Positions 8,142 to 18,641 are shown, counted from the first letter of the stretch. The stretch is DNA of 36,439 nt from Nitrospirales bacterium (GCA_007570995.1 RKSG01000099.1:1-36439), one strand, 5' to 3'. Numbers and translations: made by a program. The notes: generated from the letters alone by a model not told the origin.

Positions 8142-9391
8142 TCCGCGTACCGAATGGCACTGACAGGGGTCAGGGTGGCGGCCTGCCAGGAAGGGTACAG
8201 GGTGGCGGCAAAGCTGATCAGTATCGCCGAACATGACACCAGCAGCACATCAACGGCCTTCACGTGCACTGAAATGTGCGAGAGGTAATACACCGTTTGA
8301 TCGAAGGTCCAGTACTGTTCGATGAGGTAGAGAAAGGCATAGCCCAGGGGAATGCCAATCGCAGTGCCTGTTAAGCCAATGACCAGGCCGTTCAGCATGA
8401 AAATACGCATGATCGCGTTCGGTGTGGCGCCCATGGCTTTCAGGATAGCAATCTCGCGTTGCTTGTCGTTCACGATCATGGCGAGCGTGCCCACGATATT
8501 GAAGGACGCGACCAGCGTAATCAGAACCAACAACAAGAACATCATGGTTTTTTCCAGGCGCAGGGCCGAAAATAAATTGCGGTTCAATTCCATCCAGTCC
8601 CTTGCCAGATAATCCGTCCCGAGCGCAGCATTGATCCGTGAAGCAATGGTGTCAGCGGTCAACACGTCCTCGATTTTTACCTCGATGCCCGTCACTGTCC
8701 CGTTGAACCCAAAAAATTTTTGTGCTTCGTTCAACGCCACGTAGGCCAGCGAGGCGTCGTATTCGTACATGCCGGACGCAAACAGCCCGACGACTTGAAA
8801 GGGCCGGATTTTCGGTGTCATGCCCGTCGCGCGAACGGGACCAACGGGTGACACGACGTTGACGCGACCGCCGACGAACACCCCCAGCCGCGCGGCCAGC
8901 TCTTTGCCCAGAATCATGCCGGGGAGTGTCCCGGAATCCGAGGGGGCGGGCAGCGATGGGGTGGCCAGATCCCGAACAGTACCGACGGTCACGTTGTTGG
9001 CCACGTCCGTGACCTCTGGTTCTTTCTCCGGATCAATGCCACGCAACACAATGCCCTGCACGCCGTTCCGCGAGGTGAGCAGGATTTGCCTGACAAGATA
9101 CGGCGTGGCAGCGACCACCCCCGGCACTCGTTCCACCTGATGAATCAGTTCCGTATATCCGGCCATGGGCTGTTGGCCACGTGTCTGAATGACGATATGA
9201 GATGTCGTCCCCAGAATTTTCGCCTGCAAGTCTTCCTGGAAACCCGTCATGATCCCGAGTGTGCCAATGAGAGCGGCAACGCCCAGGGTAATGCCGGTAA
9301 TGGAAATCCCGGTGTTGAGAGAAATGGTGCGGGTTCGACGCTTGGCCCGGAGGTAGCGCAGCCCCACAAAAATTTCATATGGCATGGTCAC
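8138..9391 (-). CDS. lipoprotein-releasing ABC transporter permease LolC/LolE family
   Basis: 417 aa; FVGLRYLRAKRRTRTISLNTGISITGITLGVAALI N-terminus, FtsX-like C-terminal TM block; adjacent lolD. Confidence 0.92.
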   Translation of the reverse strand: MTMPYEIFVGLRYLRAKRRTRTISLNTGISITGITLGVAALIGTLGIMTGFQEDLQAKILGTTSHIVIQTRGQQPMAGYTELIHQVERVPGVVAATPYLVRQILLTSRNGVQGIVLRGIDPEKEPEVTDVANNVTVGTVRDLATPSLPAPSDSGTLPGMILGKELAARLGVFVGGRVNVVSPVGPVRATGMTPKIRPFQVVGLFASGMYEYDASLAYVALNEAQKFFGFNGTVTGIEVKIEDVLTADTIASRINAALGTDYLARDWMELNRNLFSALRLEKTMMFLLLVLITLVASFNIVGTLAMIVNDKQREIAILKAMGATPNAIMRIFMLNGLVIGLTGTAIGIPLGYAFLYLIEQYWTFDQTVYYLSHISVHVKAVDVLLVSCSAILISFAATLYPSWQAATLTPVSAIRYAE

Positions 9392-10878
9392 GAAGGTGAT
9401 TCCGGTCGGAGTTGGGGAAAGAGAATGACGTCACGAATCGATGCCTGGTTCGTGAACAACATCACCAGTCGGTCAATGCCAATGCCCTCGCCCGCCGTCG
9501 GCGGCATGCCATATTCCAGGGCACGCAGAAAATCTTCATCGAACGCGTGTGCCTCCGCATCGCCGGCTTCCCGTTGAGCGGCCTGTGCGACAAAGCGCTG
9601 GCGTTGGTCAAGCGGATCATTCAATTCGGAAAATCCGTTCGCGAGTTCGCGACCCACGATGAACAATTCAAACCGATCGGCGAGCCGTGGGTCCGAATCC
9701 TTGCGTCGTGAGAGCGGAGACAGAGCAATGGGATAATCCGTGATAAAGGTCGGTTGCGTCAGGCGGGGTTCCACGGTTTCTTCAAACATCGCGTTCAGGA
9801 TTTCGTCCAACGAGGCCTCTCCGGGAATGTCCAGTCCGAGTCGCCTGGCTGCCGCTGCTGCCATGTCCCGATCGTCAAGCACAGTCCGATCCAACGTGTT
9901 ATACGTCACAAGAGCCTCGAAATAGGGAAGACGTCGCCATGGCGGTGTGAGGTCAATCGTGTGTCCTTGGTACGTGAACGTGGTGGTGCCGAGGAGGTCA
10001 CGCGCAAGGGTGCCGAACAGCTCTTCGGTCAATGTCATCAGATCACAGTAGTCGGCATAGGCCTGGTACAATTCCAGCATGGTGAATTCGGGATTATGGA
10101 TTGTTGACAGACCTTCATTGCGAAAATTCCGGTTGATTTCAAACACCCGACGGAAGCCACCGACCATCAGACGTTTAAGATACAGTTCCGGTGCGACACG
10201 CAGGTACAGGTCCGTCTTGAGTGCATTGTGGTGTGTGACAAATGGGCGTGCTGCGGCTCCCCCGGGCAGGGGGTGCATCATCGGCGTTTCCACTTCGAGG
10301 AACCCGTGCGTGGTGAGATACGTGCGGATGCTCGCGATCAACCGGCTGCGCGTCTCGAACACGTTGTGGATGCCCGGATTGGCGATCAGATCCACGTAAC
10401 GTTGCCGGTAACGGGTTTCGATGTCCGTCAAGCCATGCCATTTTTCAGGAAGAGGCCGGAGACCTTTCGAGAGCAATGTCAGCGTCTGCACGGCAACGGT
10501 CAGCTCGTCGGTTTTCGTGCGGAACACGGGACCTTCCACGCCGACCCAGTCACCGAGATCCAGTTCCCGGGATAATCGAAAGGCGTCATCGTCCAGTGCG
10601 TCTTTCTTCACATACACCTGGATCCGGTGCGCGCCGTCCTGGAGCGAGGCAAAGGCGGCTTTCCCGAACCGACGGAGTGCCACGATGCGTCCGGCGATAC
10701 GGCAGGCGACGGGGTGTTGCTCAAGCTCGTCTTTGGTTTTCAACCCGTAAGCCGCCACGAGGTCTTCAACGGGGTGCGACGTCTCAAAGCGGGTGCCGTA
10801 GGGCTGAACCCCCATGGCTTTCAGCGTCGCAAGTTTTTGAATGCGTTGCGTGCGTTGTTCGCTTGATTCATCCATCAC
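9388..10878 (-). CDS. lysS: lysyl-tRNA synthetase, class II
   Basis: 496 aa; MMHPLPGGAAARPFVTHHNAL, FEINRNFRNEGLSTIHNPEFTMLE, GIGIDRLVMLFTN motifs. Confidence 0.96.
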   Translation of the reverse strand: MMDESSEQRTQRIQKLATLKAMGVQPYGTRFETSHPVEDLVAAYGLKTKDELEQHPVACRIAGRIVALRRFGKAAFASLQDGAHRIQVYVKKDALDDDAFRLSRELDLGDWVGVEGPVFRTKTDELTVAVQTLTLLSKGLRPLPEKWHGLTDIETRYRQRYVDLIANPGIHNVFETRSRLIASIRTYLTTHGFLEVETPMMHPLPGGAAARPFVTHHNALKTDLYLRVAPELYLKRLMVGGFRRVFEINRNFRNEGLSTIHNPEFTMLELYQAYADYCDLMTLTEELFGTLARDLLGTTTFTYQGHTIDLTPPWRRLPYFEALVTYNTLDRTVLDDRDMAAAAARRLGLDIPGEASLDEILNAMFEETVEPRLTQPTFITDYPIALSPLSRRKDSDPRLADRFELFIVGRELANGFSELNDPLDQRQRFVAQAAQREAGDAEAHAFDEDFLRALEYGMPPTAGEGIGIDRLVMLFTNQASIRDVILFPQLRPESPS

Positions 10879-11099
10879 GGTGTGCCACTAGCAGAACCGG
10901 AGGCGGGAACAGGCCCACAGCCAATGAAGCCCTGCCTGTGCGACATGCCGTGTCTCCGTCCGTGACTCGTCGGTCCGCCTCTGTTTCGCCGTCCCCGGCG
11001 GAGATACCAATCGGTCGTTTCCCTGTCCTGGCCTGTGCATCGTCCCCTGCCACATCATTGCAGACGGCACGATCCCGCTCGCATGCATGTGCAAGTTCG

Positions 11100-12210
11100 T
11101 CAGGAACTCACGGGTGCCATCTTCTGTTTTAAATAGGCCTCCAGGAAGGGATCAAGGTTTCCATCCATGACCGAGGCGACATTCCGGATCTCATAATTCG
11201 TCCGGTGGTCTTTGACCATTTGATACGGTTGGAACACATATGACCGAATTTGACTGCCCCAGGCAATGTCCTTTTTTTCTCCGATAATATGCTGAAACTC
11301 GGCGTCCTTTTTCCGTTGTTCCATTTCAAACAGCCTGGCCTTCAGGACGCGCATGGCACCCAGGCGGTTTTGCCATTGCGAACGTTCGTTCTGGCATTGC
11401 ACGACGATGCCGGTGGGGAGGTGGGTCATACGAATGGCGGTTTCGACTTTGTTCACGTTTTGGCCGCCGGCCCCGCCCGCACGAAAGGTATCGATCTTCA
11501 GATCTTTGTCCTCAATGTCTTCCACCACATCGTCGTCCAGTTCGGGATACACCGACACGGCGGCAAAGGATGTATGACGACGTCTGTTGGCATCAAACGG
11601 CGAGATCCGTACCAGACGATGCACGCCGGCTTCCGATTTCAGGTAGCCGTACGCACAGGGGCCTTCGATGCTCAGCGTGACGTTTTTGATGCCGGCTTCA
11701 TCGCCAGCCTGCAGGTCAAGGGTGCTGACCGTGAAATGTTTTTTCTCGGCCCATCGGACGAACATCCGCATCAGCATTTGTGCCCAGTCCTGCGATTCCG
11801 TCCCGCCGGCTCCCGGGTTGATGCCCAGAATCGCGGACCGACCGTCGTGCTCTCCGGACAGAAGTTGTTCCATCCGCAGTTGTGCCAGGATTGTTTCCAG
11901 TGCCTGCATGCCTTGCGTGCACTCTGCGCGCAAGTCGGGATCATCCTCTTGCCCGATAAGCTCCAGCGTGGTTTCCAGATCGGACTGCCTGCGTATCAGG
12001 TCGGCCACACGGGCGATGTCCCGTTCGATCGCAGCCTTGCGCCGTCCAACTCTGGCGGCGTCCTGTGCGTTGTTCCAGAAGCCGGGTTGGGCACTTTCCT
12101 GCTCAAGTTCTTCCAGTGTGTTCTGCAGTCGGGGCAGGTCAAAGACGCCTCCGTATCTCTTGAATGTTGTTCCCGGTGGTGTGCAGACGGCTCTGCATGT
12201 CGTCAAGCAT
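11100..12210 (-). CDS. prfB: peptide chain release factor 2, expressed via programmed +1 frameshift
   Basis: GGQ motif ([13 protein letters not shown]), SPF tripeptide; zero-frame leader [23 protein letters not shown] then CTT TGA C; body ORF is in the +1 frame. Confidence 0.95.
12138..12144 (-). promoter_or_regulatory. prfB: prfB programmed +1 ribosomal frameshift site (CTTTGAC)
   Basis: Minus-strand sequence CGGAGGCGTCTTTGACCTGCCC: SD-like GGAGG just upstream of CTT TGA C; in-frame TGA at 12139-12141. Confidence 0.93.
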
Positions 12211-13813
12211 TCTGGTCTCCTTTTCGTATGGTCGGCCATTGGCAGATGGCACCCGCTGCCCGTGGAAAGAAACGGGCAAGGGCCATCGTCAGCGCAATCA
12301 GTATAACACAGGCTCGGGCAAACACATCGCCAAATCGTGTATACAATGTCGAGGGGACACCCAGGGGAATTGCTCCGGTAACGACCCGTTCGGTGAAGAT
12401 GGGTGTCGCTGTCAGGATGCGTCCGGTCGGATCGATCAATCCGGAGATGCCGGTGTTGGCGGCCCGGGCAAACGACAGACGGTTTTCAATGGCGCGGAAG
12501 ACGACCATGCTGAAATGTTGATACGGAGCGACGGTGTCCCCGAACCAGGCATCGTTGGTGATGGTGATCAGAAAATTGGCACCTTGATTGGCGAGGCGCC
12601 TCACCAGATCCGGGAAAATGACCTCATAGCAAATGGCAACGCCGAACCGGGCTTGCCGTTGATCCTGACCATCGGGAATGGAGAGCAGGACGGGGGCCTG
12701 GCCCGGCTGAAAATCGCCGATGCCGACAACCAGCTTGTTCAGGAAAAAGAACACCGGCTTCAGGGGAATGTATTCACCGAATGGAACGAGGTGTTGTTTG
12801 TCATACCGTCCGGTGATGGCCCCTGAGCTGTTCAGCACATAGGCGCTGTTCAACAGTGCCTGCGTGCCGTCGGCGCGATGCCGCAGGGCCAGGCTGCCAA
12901 ATACAAGCGGCGTCCGTGCCTGCCGCACGATGTCCATGACGTGCGATTGATCGCGTGATTCCTGTTCAAACACAAAGGGGGTGGCTGCTTCGGGCCACAG
13001 GATCAGATCAGCGTCCGGATCGACGTCTTGCGTGAGTCGATCGTATCGCGCCAGCGTCTCCATGCGATACGCTCTGTCCCATTTATGCGCCTGGTCAATA
13101 TTGGCTTGTACGATCCCCACGTTGAGGTGATCCGTGACAGGAAGTGTCATCTGGTGCAACCCGTAGCACCATGCTGCGAAGACGATGGCGGTCGTTGAGG
13201 CGAGAGGCCCCCATGGACAGGGGAATGCAGCGCGGCGCGGTTGTTGGGCCATGGCCCGGCGGAGCGGCAGAAACACGACAACGTTCACCAGTACCACGAG
13301 AAAGGACACCCCGTAGACGCCAGTGAGACTGGCGATCTGAATGATGGGCAGCCATTGAGCCTGCGAGTATCCCAGGAGACCCCAAGGTATGCCGCTTAAT
13401 GCCCACGTGCGCACATATTCAAGGGATACCCACAAGCAGGGTGCCAGGAGCCAGGCCATAGGGGACCATCGTTCCTCCAGCCAGCGAAACCCCCAGGAGT
13501 AAAGTCCGATGTACAGCCCCATATAGACCGCCAACAACAGCATGACCGCGATTCCTGCGGCGAGTGGGACGTTACCGTAGCGATGGATCGCGGTCACGAC
13601 CCAGTACATCGTGCCGACAAATGCGACACATCCTGCCAGCCATCCACGCACAAAGGCTTGACCGGTCGTGGTGCCATTCAGCGTCAGATGGAGGGGCAAC
13701 AGGGCAATCCAGGCGAGCATGCCCCAGGGAAATCCCTCAAGCGGGCCGGAGACGGAAAGCGCATACCCGATGCCCGCGAGCAGACAGGAGATCCATGGAT
13801 GCCTGTTCAACAT
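12203..13813 (-). CDS. lnt: apolipoprotein N-acyltransferase
   Basis: 536 aa polytopic N-terminus plus nitrilase domain: [36 protein letters not shown]. Confidence 0.94.
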   Translation of the reverse strand: MLNRHPWISCLLAGIGYALSVSGPLEGFPWGMLAWIALLPLHLTLNGTTTGQAFVRGWLAGCVAFVGTMYWVVTAIHRYGNVPLAAGIAVMLLLAVYMGLYIGLYSWGFRWLEERWSPMAWLLAPCLWVSLEYVRTWALSGIPWGLLGYSQAQWLPIIQIASLTGVYGVSFLVVLVNVVVFLPLRRAMAQQPRRAAFPCPWGPLASTTAIVFAAWCYGLHQMTLPVTDHLNVGIVQANIDQAHKWDRAYRMETLARYDRLTQDVDPDADLILWPEAATPFVFEQESRDQSHVMDIVRQARTPLVFGSLALRHRADGTQALLNSAYVLNSSGAITGRYDKQHLVPFGEYIPLKPVFFFLNKLVVGIGDFQPGQAPVLLSIPDGQDQRQARFGVAICYEVIFPDLVRRLANQGANFLITITNDAWFGDTVAPYQHFSMVVFRAIENRLSFARAANTGISGLIDPTGRILTATPIFTERVVTGAIPLGVPSTLYTRFGDVFARACVILIALTMALARFFPRAAGAICQWPTIRKGDQNA

Positions 13814-13986
13814 GGGGTGGCACGGTAGGGGAAAGACTTCCGGGGGTGCAAGGAAGGAGAGGGTATCAGGGGCCTGTTCTCCGGGTAATATCGACAGAAG
13901 ACAACGAGGGGGAGAGTGCGATCTGCAAAAATGGTCCCCATGCCGGGACGGACCGCTGGGTTCCGTTGCGCCAGTTTCCAGGCCCC

Positions 13987-15522
13987 TTACCGGTAGCGCG
14001 TCATTTCACCCCGTTGAAGCCGCCCCCAGTAGTCCTGCAAACAGGCTTTGATTTGCGGACTGAGGATGATGCCGCCGATGATATTGGGAAAGGCCATGCC
14101 CAGGATCATCATGTCGGAGAAGTCGAGCACATTGCCCAGAGTGGCGATTGAGCCCAAAAAGACACATCCGATAAAGATGATCCGGTACACCAGTATGGCC
14201 CCGGTGCCAAAGAGGTATTCCCAGGCACGTTCGCCATAGTAGGACCACGAGATCATGGTCGAATAGGCAAAGAACAGGACGGCGATCGCGAGGAGATAGT
14301 GGGCACCGGGGAGAAAGGCATCAAAGGCGGCGGCGGTCATGCTGATGCCGACGGCTGTCCCTTGCTGGGCCTGAAACTGCGGGTCGGTATAGACGCCGGT
14401 GATCATGCAGACGAGACCGGTCATCAGACAGATGATGACCGTATCAATAAAGGGGCCGACCATGGCTACCATGCCTTCGCGTGCCGGTTCGTCGGTTTTC
14501 GCAGCTGCGTGGACAAAGGCGGCAGAGCCGAGACCGGCCTCGTTGGAAAAGGCAGCGCGCTTGATGCCGGTGATCAGAACACCCATGATCCCACCGTAGA
14601 CGGCCGAAGGTGAAAATGCCTGGCCGACGATGGTGGCACACATTGCCGGGATGTCGGCGAATCGTGACAGGATGATCATGATGGATGTGATGACGTAGAG
14701 CAGGCACATGAAGGGAACGATACGCGAGGTGACCAGTCCGATGCGGCGGATGCCACCGATAATGACAATGGCGACCAGAGCGGCCAGGACGATGCCGGTA
14801 GCCCAGTTATAGGTGGTGAAGACGGGAGAGGTGGTCCCGAGGATTTCCAGAGTCTGGTTGGCCTGAAACATGTTGCCGCCGCCCAGACTGCCGCCAATGG
14901 TGAGCATGGCATAGATGACGGCCAGGGTGCGACCGAAATTCTTCAGTCCTTTGGCTTGCAGGCCACGTTCCAGGTAGTACATCGGTCCGCCTGATATGTG
15001 TCCGTCGGGATGCACCGTGCGGTACATCACGGCCAGTGTACAGGAGGCCAGTTTAGAGGCCATGCCGAAAAAGGCTGTGGCGACCATCCAGAAAATGGCA
15101 CCTGGCCCTCCCAGACTCACAGCGATGGCGACGCCGGCGATGTTGCCCAGGCCAACGGTGGCCGAAAGGGCGCTGGTCAAGGCCTGGAAGTGGGAAATTT
15201 CACCGGGGGAACCTGGTTTGTCATAGCGGCCGCGAATGACGTCAATCGAATGTCGAAGACCGCGCAGGGAAAGCCAGCCAAAGAAGAAGCTGTAATAGAT
15301 ACCGCCAAAAAGGAGCACCACCACGATCAGAGGCATGCCAGTGCCGAAGTCGGCAAAGAGCAACTTCGCGAGCAAGGTCACGATGTCTCCGAACAAGGTG
15401 TCCATGTACGCGATCGATTGATGGATCGAGGCGTTGTTTCTTGCAGACTCCTGTGCCAGAGCAGGAACGGCGATGCCCGGGACCATTGCGATGGACAGAA
15501 AGCATTGCAGCATGCGCGGCAC
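13987..15522 (-). CDS. sodium:alanine/glycine symporter (AGCS family)
   Basis: ALSATVGLGNIAGVAIAVSLGGPGAIFWM, FSNEAGLGSAAFVHAAAKTDEPAREGMVAM; GTG 15522 preceded by AGAAGGAG. Confidence 0.9.
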   Translation of the reverse strand: MPRMLQCFLSIAMVPGIAVPALAQESARNNASIHQSIAYMDTLFGDIVTLLAKLLFADFGTGMPLIVVVLLFGGIYYSFFFGWLSLRGLRHSIDVIRGRYDKPGSPGEISHFQALTSALSATVGLGNIAGVAIAVSLGGPGAIFWMVATAFFGMASKLASCTLAVMYRTVHPDGHISGGPMYYLERGLQAKGLKNFGRTLAVIYAMLTIGGSLGGGNMFQANQTLEILGTTSPVFTTYNWATGIVLAALVAIVIIGGIRRIGLVTSRIVPFMCLLYVITSIMIILSRFADIPAMCATIVGQAFSPSAVYGGIMGVLITGIKRAAFSNEAGLGSAAFVHAAAKTDEPAREGMVAMVGPFIDTVIICLMTGLVCMITGVYTDPQFQAQQGTAVGISMTAAAFDAFLPGAHYLLAIAVLFFAYSTMISWSYYGERAWEYLFGTGAILVYRIIFIGCVFLGSIATLGNVLDFSDMMILGMAFPNIIGGIILSPQIKACLQDYWGRLQRGEMTRYR

Positions 15523-15667
15523 GACAGGCTCCTTCTGGTGGCGTGGGGGTAGAACCGACGATGTAACGGGGCAACAGGGAAGTTTGTACGACGGGGGCGG
15601 AGTGTATCCGGCGGCGGCGCGTGTTGCAAGGGATTTTTTGCATGAGTCGGGCGCAGACAATGCCAAC

Positions 15668-15696
15668 TTGAGATTGGCCCATTGCCTGACTATAGT
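15668..15696 (+). promoter_or_regulatory. sigma70-like promoter for the thyX-like gene
   Basis: TTGAGA-N17-TATAGT read directly. Confidence 0.65.
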
Positions 15697-15753
15697 GGGC
15701 GGGCTTCGACAGACCGGCCGGTAGCGGGTGCAATCACAGCAGGAGCGCGATAC

Positions 15754-17247
15754 GTGTCCGTTGAGGAACCAGACAAACCTCGGGTTGTCGTGCTAGCTCC
15801 CATGCCGCCGGAACCACTCGCCTATGCCCTTGCACGCTACAGCCGCTCTCCGGATTCCATTGAAGACAGCTTGAGATGGGTGCATGGGCACTCGTCGGAA
15901 AAGTTCTGGGAACAGTTTTATTTTGCCTATGGTCATGCGTCAATCGCTGATCTTGGACATGTGACCGTGTGTCTGGAACATATTTCCGAATTGGCAGCCA
16001 TTCGAGTGGAAGATGAACCGCTGTGGGATGGACAGGCCAAATCCAGCCGGTATCAGAACTTTGCCGTGTCAGGCTGTTATGTGCCACCAGGCATCGCAGA
16101 TGTTGACACCGAGGCGTGGTACCGGGGGATTCTGGGGAGTCTGTTTACGCTCTATCGAACATTGCATGATCCGCTTCTCGACCATCTGCGACGGAAAGAT
16201 CCCAGACCCGATGCCATGACCGAGGCGCACTACACGCGGACCCTCGCGGCGCGCGTGTATGACATCACACGGTATGTGTTGCCCCTTGCCACCAGGACGA
16301 ACGTCGGGCAAGTGGTGAGTATCCGGACGCTGGAGAAGCAAATCAGCCGTTTCCTGTCCGCGTCCTTCCCTGAACTGCAGGCACTCGGCCGGGAGCTTCA
16401 GGCAGCCTGTGCCAAGGCTCCCTCGAATATGTGGGGTGCGTTATGCGGCGACGTCATCTCGTCCACGGGGCCTCTGGCGCCGACATTGGCGCGTCACGCA
16501 CGGGCCAATGCGTATCACACAGAGGGGTACCGCACGTTGTCGAAGTATGCCAGGACCGTGCTGCACAGGGCTGGCCTGGATGTGCCGTCGACCTGGGCCG
16601 GCCAAGTGACGCCGGTTGATCTCATTGAACCACATGCGTTGATGGATGAGTTGGTGACGAGTTTGCTCTATCGCGTTAGTCATGCGCCATATCGCCGGAT
16701 TCTGGAACTGGTGCAGGACTGGTCCGAAAAGGAAAAACGGGAAACGATTGAAACTGTCTTGCGCCATCGCGGGCCCTATGACGAGTTGATGAAGGAATTT
16801 CGGTGCGGCTATCCCCTGATCTTCGATATCCTGATGGATATCGGAGGGTGGCGGGACCTGCACCGGCACCGGCGCTGCCAGCAAATCCAGCAGAACTTTA
16901 CCACTGTCCACGGCTATGAGATCCCCGTGCCTCTGTGTGAAGCCGGACTGGACGGGGAGTACCGGCTCGCCATGGATGCGGTGCAGCGTGATATTGAGCG
17001 TTTGCAGGGTATGAATCGCGAGGCGGCGTTGTACGCGATTCCTTTCGGGTTCAGGGTCCGGTGTGTCTTCAAGATGGACTATGCCCAAGCGGAGTATATG
17101 TGCCGACTGCGGTCAGGGGTCAAGGGCCATTGGTCCTACCGCAACGTGGCGTGGGAGATGAAACAGCAGATGATGAAACAGTATCCCTGTCTGGGAGCCT
17201 TGATCGAGGCCACCCCGTGCGATGTGGAGGAGCCGTTGACACGCTGA
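15754..17247 (+). CDS. tandem-domain FAD-dependent thymidylate synthase (ThyX)-like protein
   Basis: Two ThyX-like halves: FWEQFYFAYGHASIADLGHVTVCLEHIS...SSRYQNF and MDIGGWRDLHRHRRCQQIQQNF; GTG 15754 preceded by AGGAG; upstream ATG 15682 lies within the predicted promoter. Confidence 0.78.
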   Translation: MSVEEPDKPRVVVLAPMPPEPLAYALARYSRSPDSIEDSLRWVHGHSSEKFWEQFYFAYGHASIADLGHVTVCLEHISELAAIRVEDEPLWDGQAKSSRYQNFAVSGCYVPPGIADVDTEAWYRGILGSLFTLYRTLHDPLLDHLRRKDPRPDAMTEAHYTRTLAARVYDITRYVLPLATRTNVGQVVSIRTLEKQISRFLSASFPELQALGRELQAACAKAPSNMWGALCGDVISSTGPLAPTLARHARANAYHTEGYRTLSKYARTVLHRAGLDVPSTWAGQVTPVDLIEPHALMDELVTSLLYRVSHAPYRRILELVQDWSEKEKRETIETVLRHRGPYDELMKEFRCGYPLIFDILMDIGGWRDLHRHRRCQQIQQNFTTVHGYEIPVPLCEAGLDGEYRLAMDAVQRDIERLQGMNREAALYAIPFGFRVRCVFKMDYAQAEYMCRLRSGVKGHWSYRNVAWEMKQQMMKQYPCLGALIEATPCDVEEPLTR

Positions 17248-17268
17248 TCCATATGGCCCGTGGCGGGC

Positions 17269-18339
17269 ATGGATGATCGACTGGCTGGTGTGAGAGCAAT
17301 GGAACGTGGCTTGATGAGTGACGAGTGGACTGTCGAACAGGCCATTCTCGACGGAAACTGGGATGCCGTGATTGATGCCGCCAGGCGCTGGATGCAGAGT
17401 GACACGGCCGGGCCCAGGGCGTTTTTCATCTTAAATGCCATGTATCTGTTGAAAGGTGAATTTGCGCTGGCGTGGCGTATGTATGCCAAGTCGTTACAGG
17501 AGGAATCGGATCGTGCGGAGGTGTACAGCTGGGTGGAGCGACTCAGCCAGACGTACCCGGACGCCGGCTCTGTGTGGTTAATCCATGGCATGTGTCTGGC
17601 ACAATCCGGTCAAACAGAGCCGGCCATCGCGAGTTATCACAAAACCATACATCTGGTTCACGATTCGCCCTTCCCGCATTTTTTCCTGGCGCAGTTGTAT
17701 CAACGCATGGGCCAGGCGGAGAAGGCCATCAGGGCCTATCGCCAGGCCGTCAGACTGGACCCTGACTGGCTGGTTGCCAAGTTGAACCTGGGGGTGGCGT
17801 ATCAGGAACACGGCCAGTTGGAAATGGCCATTCCCCAGTATCGCGCGATCATCAAGCGTGCACCCGATAATGTGCTGGGGCATATGAATTTAGCGTGTGC
17901 GCTTGCCGAACAGGGGAAGATCGATGCGGCGCTTCAGGAATATACACTCTCGGTGAAGCTCTGCCCTGACGATGCCGACCTGCGCTGTGCCAGGGCGGCC
18001 CTCTACGATCAGAAAGGTCGGCAGGATCTTGCGATGCGTGAATATCAGGAAGCGTTACGCATCAATCCGGAGTTCGGACCGGCTGCGACAGAAGCCGGGT
18101 GGATTTTACTGGAGAAAGGGCAGGTTGATTCCGCACTCGACAACTTCAGTATTGCCCTCAGGGCCAATCCCGATGATGCGAGGGCCATGTTTGGGGTGGG
18201 GCGTGTCTATGATCTCAAGCGCAAGCCGGAGATTGCGGGCGATCACTATCAACGGGCCCTGCAGTTAGAAGCAGATCCTTCCAGGAAAACGGCCATCCTG
18301 AATTTTATTGATAAGATCGTGGGCGGGTATCACGATTAG
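17269..18339 (+). CDS. tetratricopeptide-repeat protein
   Basis: ORF 17260..18339; many TPR units (AEKAIRAYRQAVRLDPDWLVAKLNLGVAYQEHGQLEMAIPQYRAIIKRAPDN); exact start uncertain. Confidence 0.85.
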   Translation: MDDRLAGVRAMERGLMSDEWTVEQAILDGNWDAVIDAARRWMQSDTAGPRAFFILNAMYLLKGEFALAWRMYAKSLQEESDRAEVYSWVERLSQTYPDAGSVWLIHGMCLAQSGQTEPAIASYHKTIHLVHDSPFPHFFLAQLYQRMGQAEKAIRAYRQAVRLDPDWLVAKLNLGVAYQEHGQLEMAIPQYRAIIKRAPDNVLGHMNLACALAEQGKIDAALQEYTLSVKLCPDDADLRCARAALYDQKGRQDLAMREYQEALRINPEFGPAATEAGWILLEKGQVDSALDNFSIALRANPDDARAMFGVGRVYDLKRKPEIAGDHYQRALQLEADPSRKTAILNFIDKIVGGYHD

Positions 18340-18371
18340 GCCATGACATACGCGATGGGGCATACAGCCGG

Positions 18372-18641
18372 TTACAGTGCCTGGATTGATTGCCGGAGTG
18401 CAGCAATCTGTTGAGGGCGTTCGCCGATTTGCTGTAAGGCTCCTCGGATCTGGTCTTTGAGATAGGAGGAATAGCCCACACGGTCCAGGAAACTTTCGAG
18501 AAACTGATCGTCTGCTGCTTCACTTGTCTTTTTGAGTGCTTCCACATCCTCATCGCTGATCGGCACATAGGTGCTGTGGATGTGAAGAATGACCTTGTAA
18601 TAGGCTCCTTCGCCGCGTCGTTCAAACCGTAACCCGTCCAT
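18372..18641 (-). CDS. hypothetical protein (89 aa)
   Basis: Only well-formed coding frame here: MDGLRFERRGEGAYYKVILHIHSTYVPISDEDVEALKK...; GAGAGTAGG upstream of ATG. Confidence 0.65.
   Translation of the reverse strand: MDGLRFERRGEGAYYKVILHIHSTYVPISDEDVEALKKTSEAADDQFLESFLDRVGYSSYLKDQIRGALQQIGERPQQIAALRQSIQAL

Noticed and set aside
12211-12239. ORF-track N-terminus of prfB ([19 protein letters not shown]...)
   Set aside because: This is the +1 frame read upstream of the frameshift site. The true start is ATG 12210 in frame 0, which matches the conserved RF2 leader.
11250-12521. 423-aa plus-strand ORF opposite prfB/lnt
   Set aside because: Shadow ORF antisense to clear RF2 and Lnt coding sequence; no domain-like composition.
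14998-15552. 184-aa plus-strand ORF within the AGCS gene
   Set aside because: Antisense to well-supported symporter sequence; low-complexity shadow translation.
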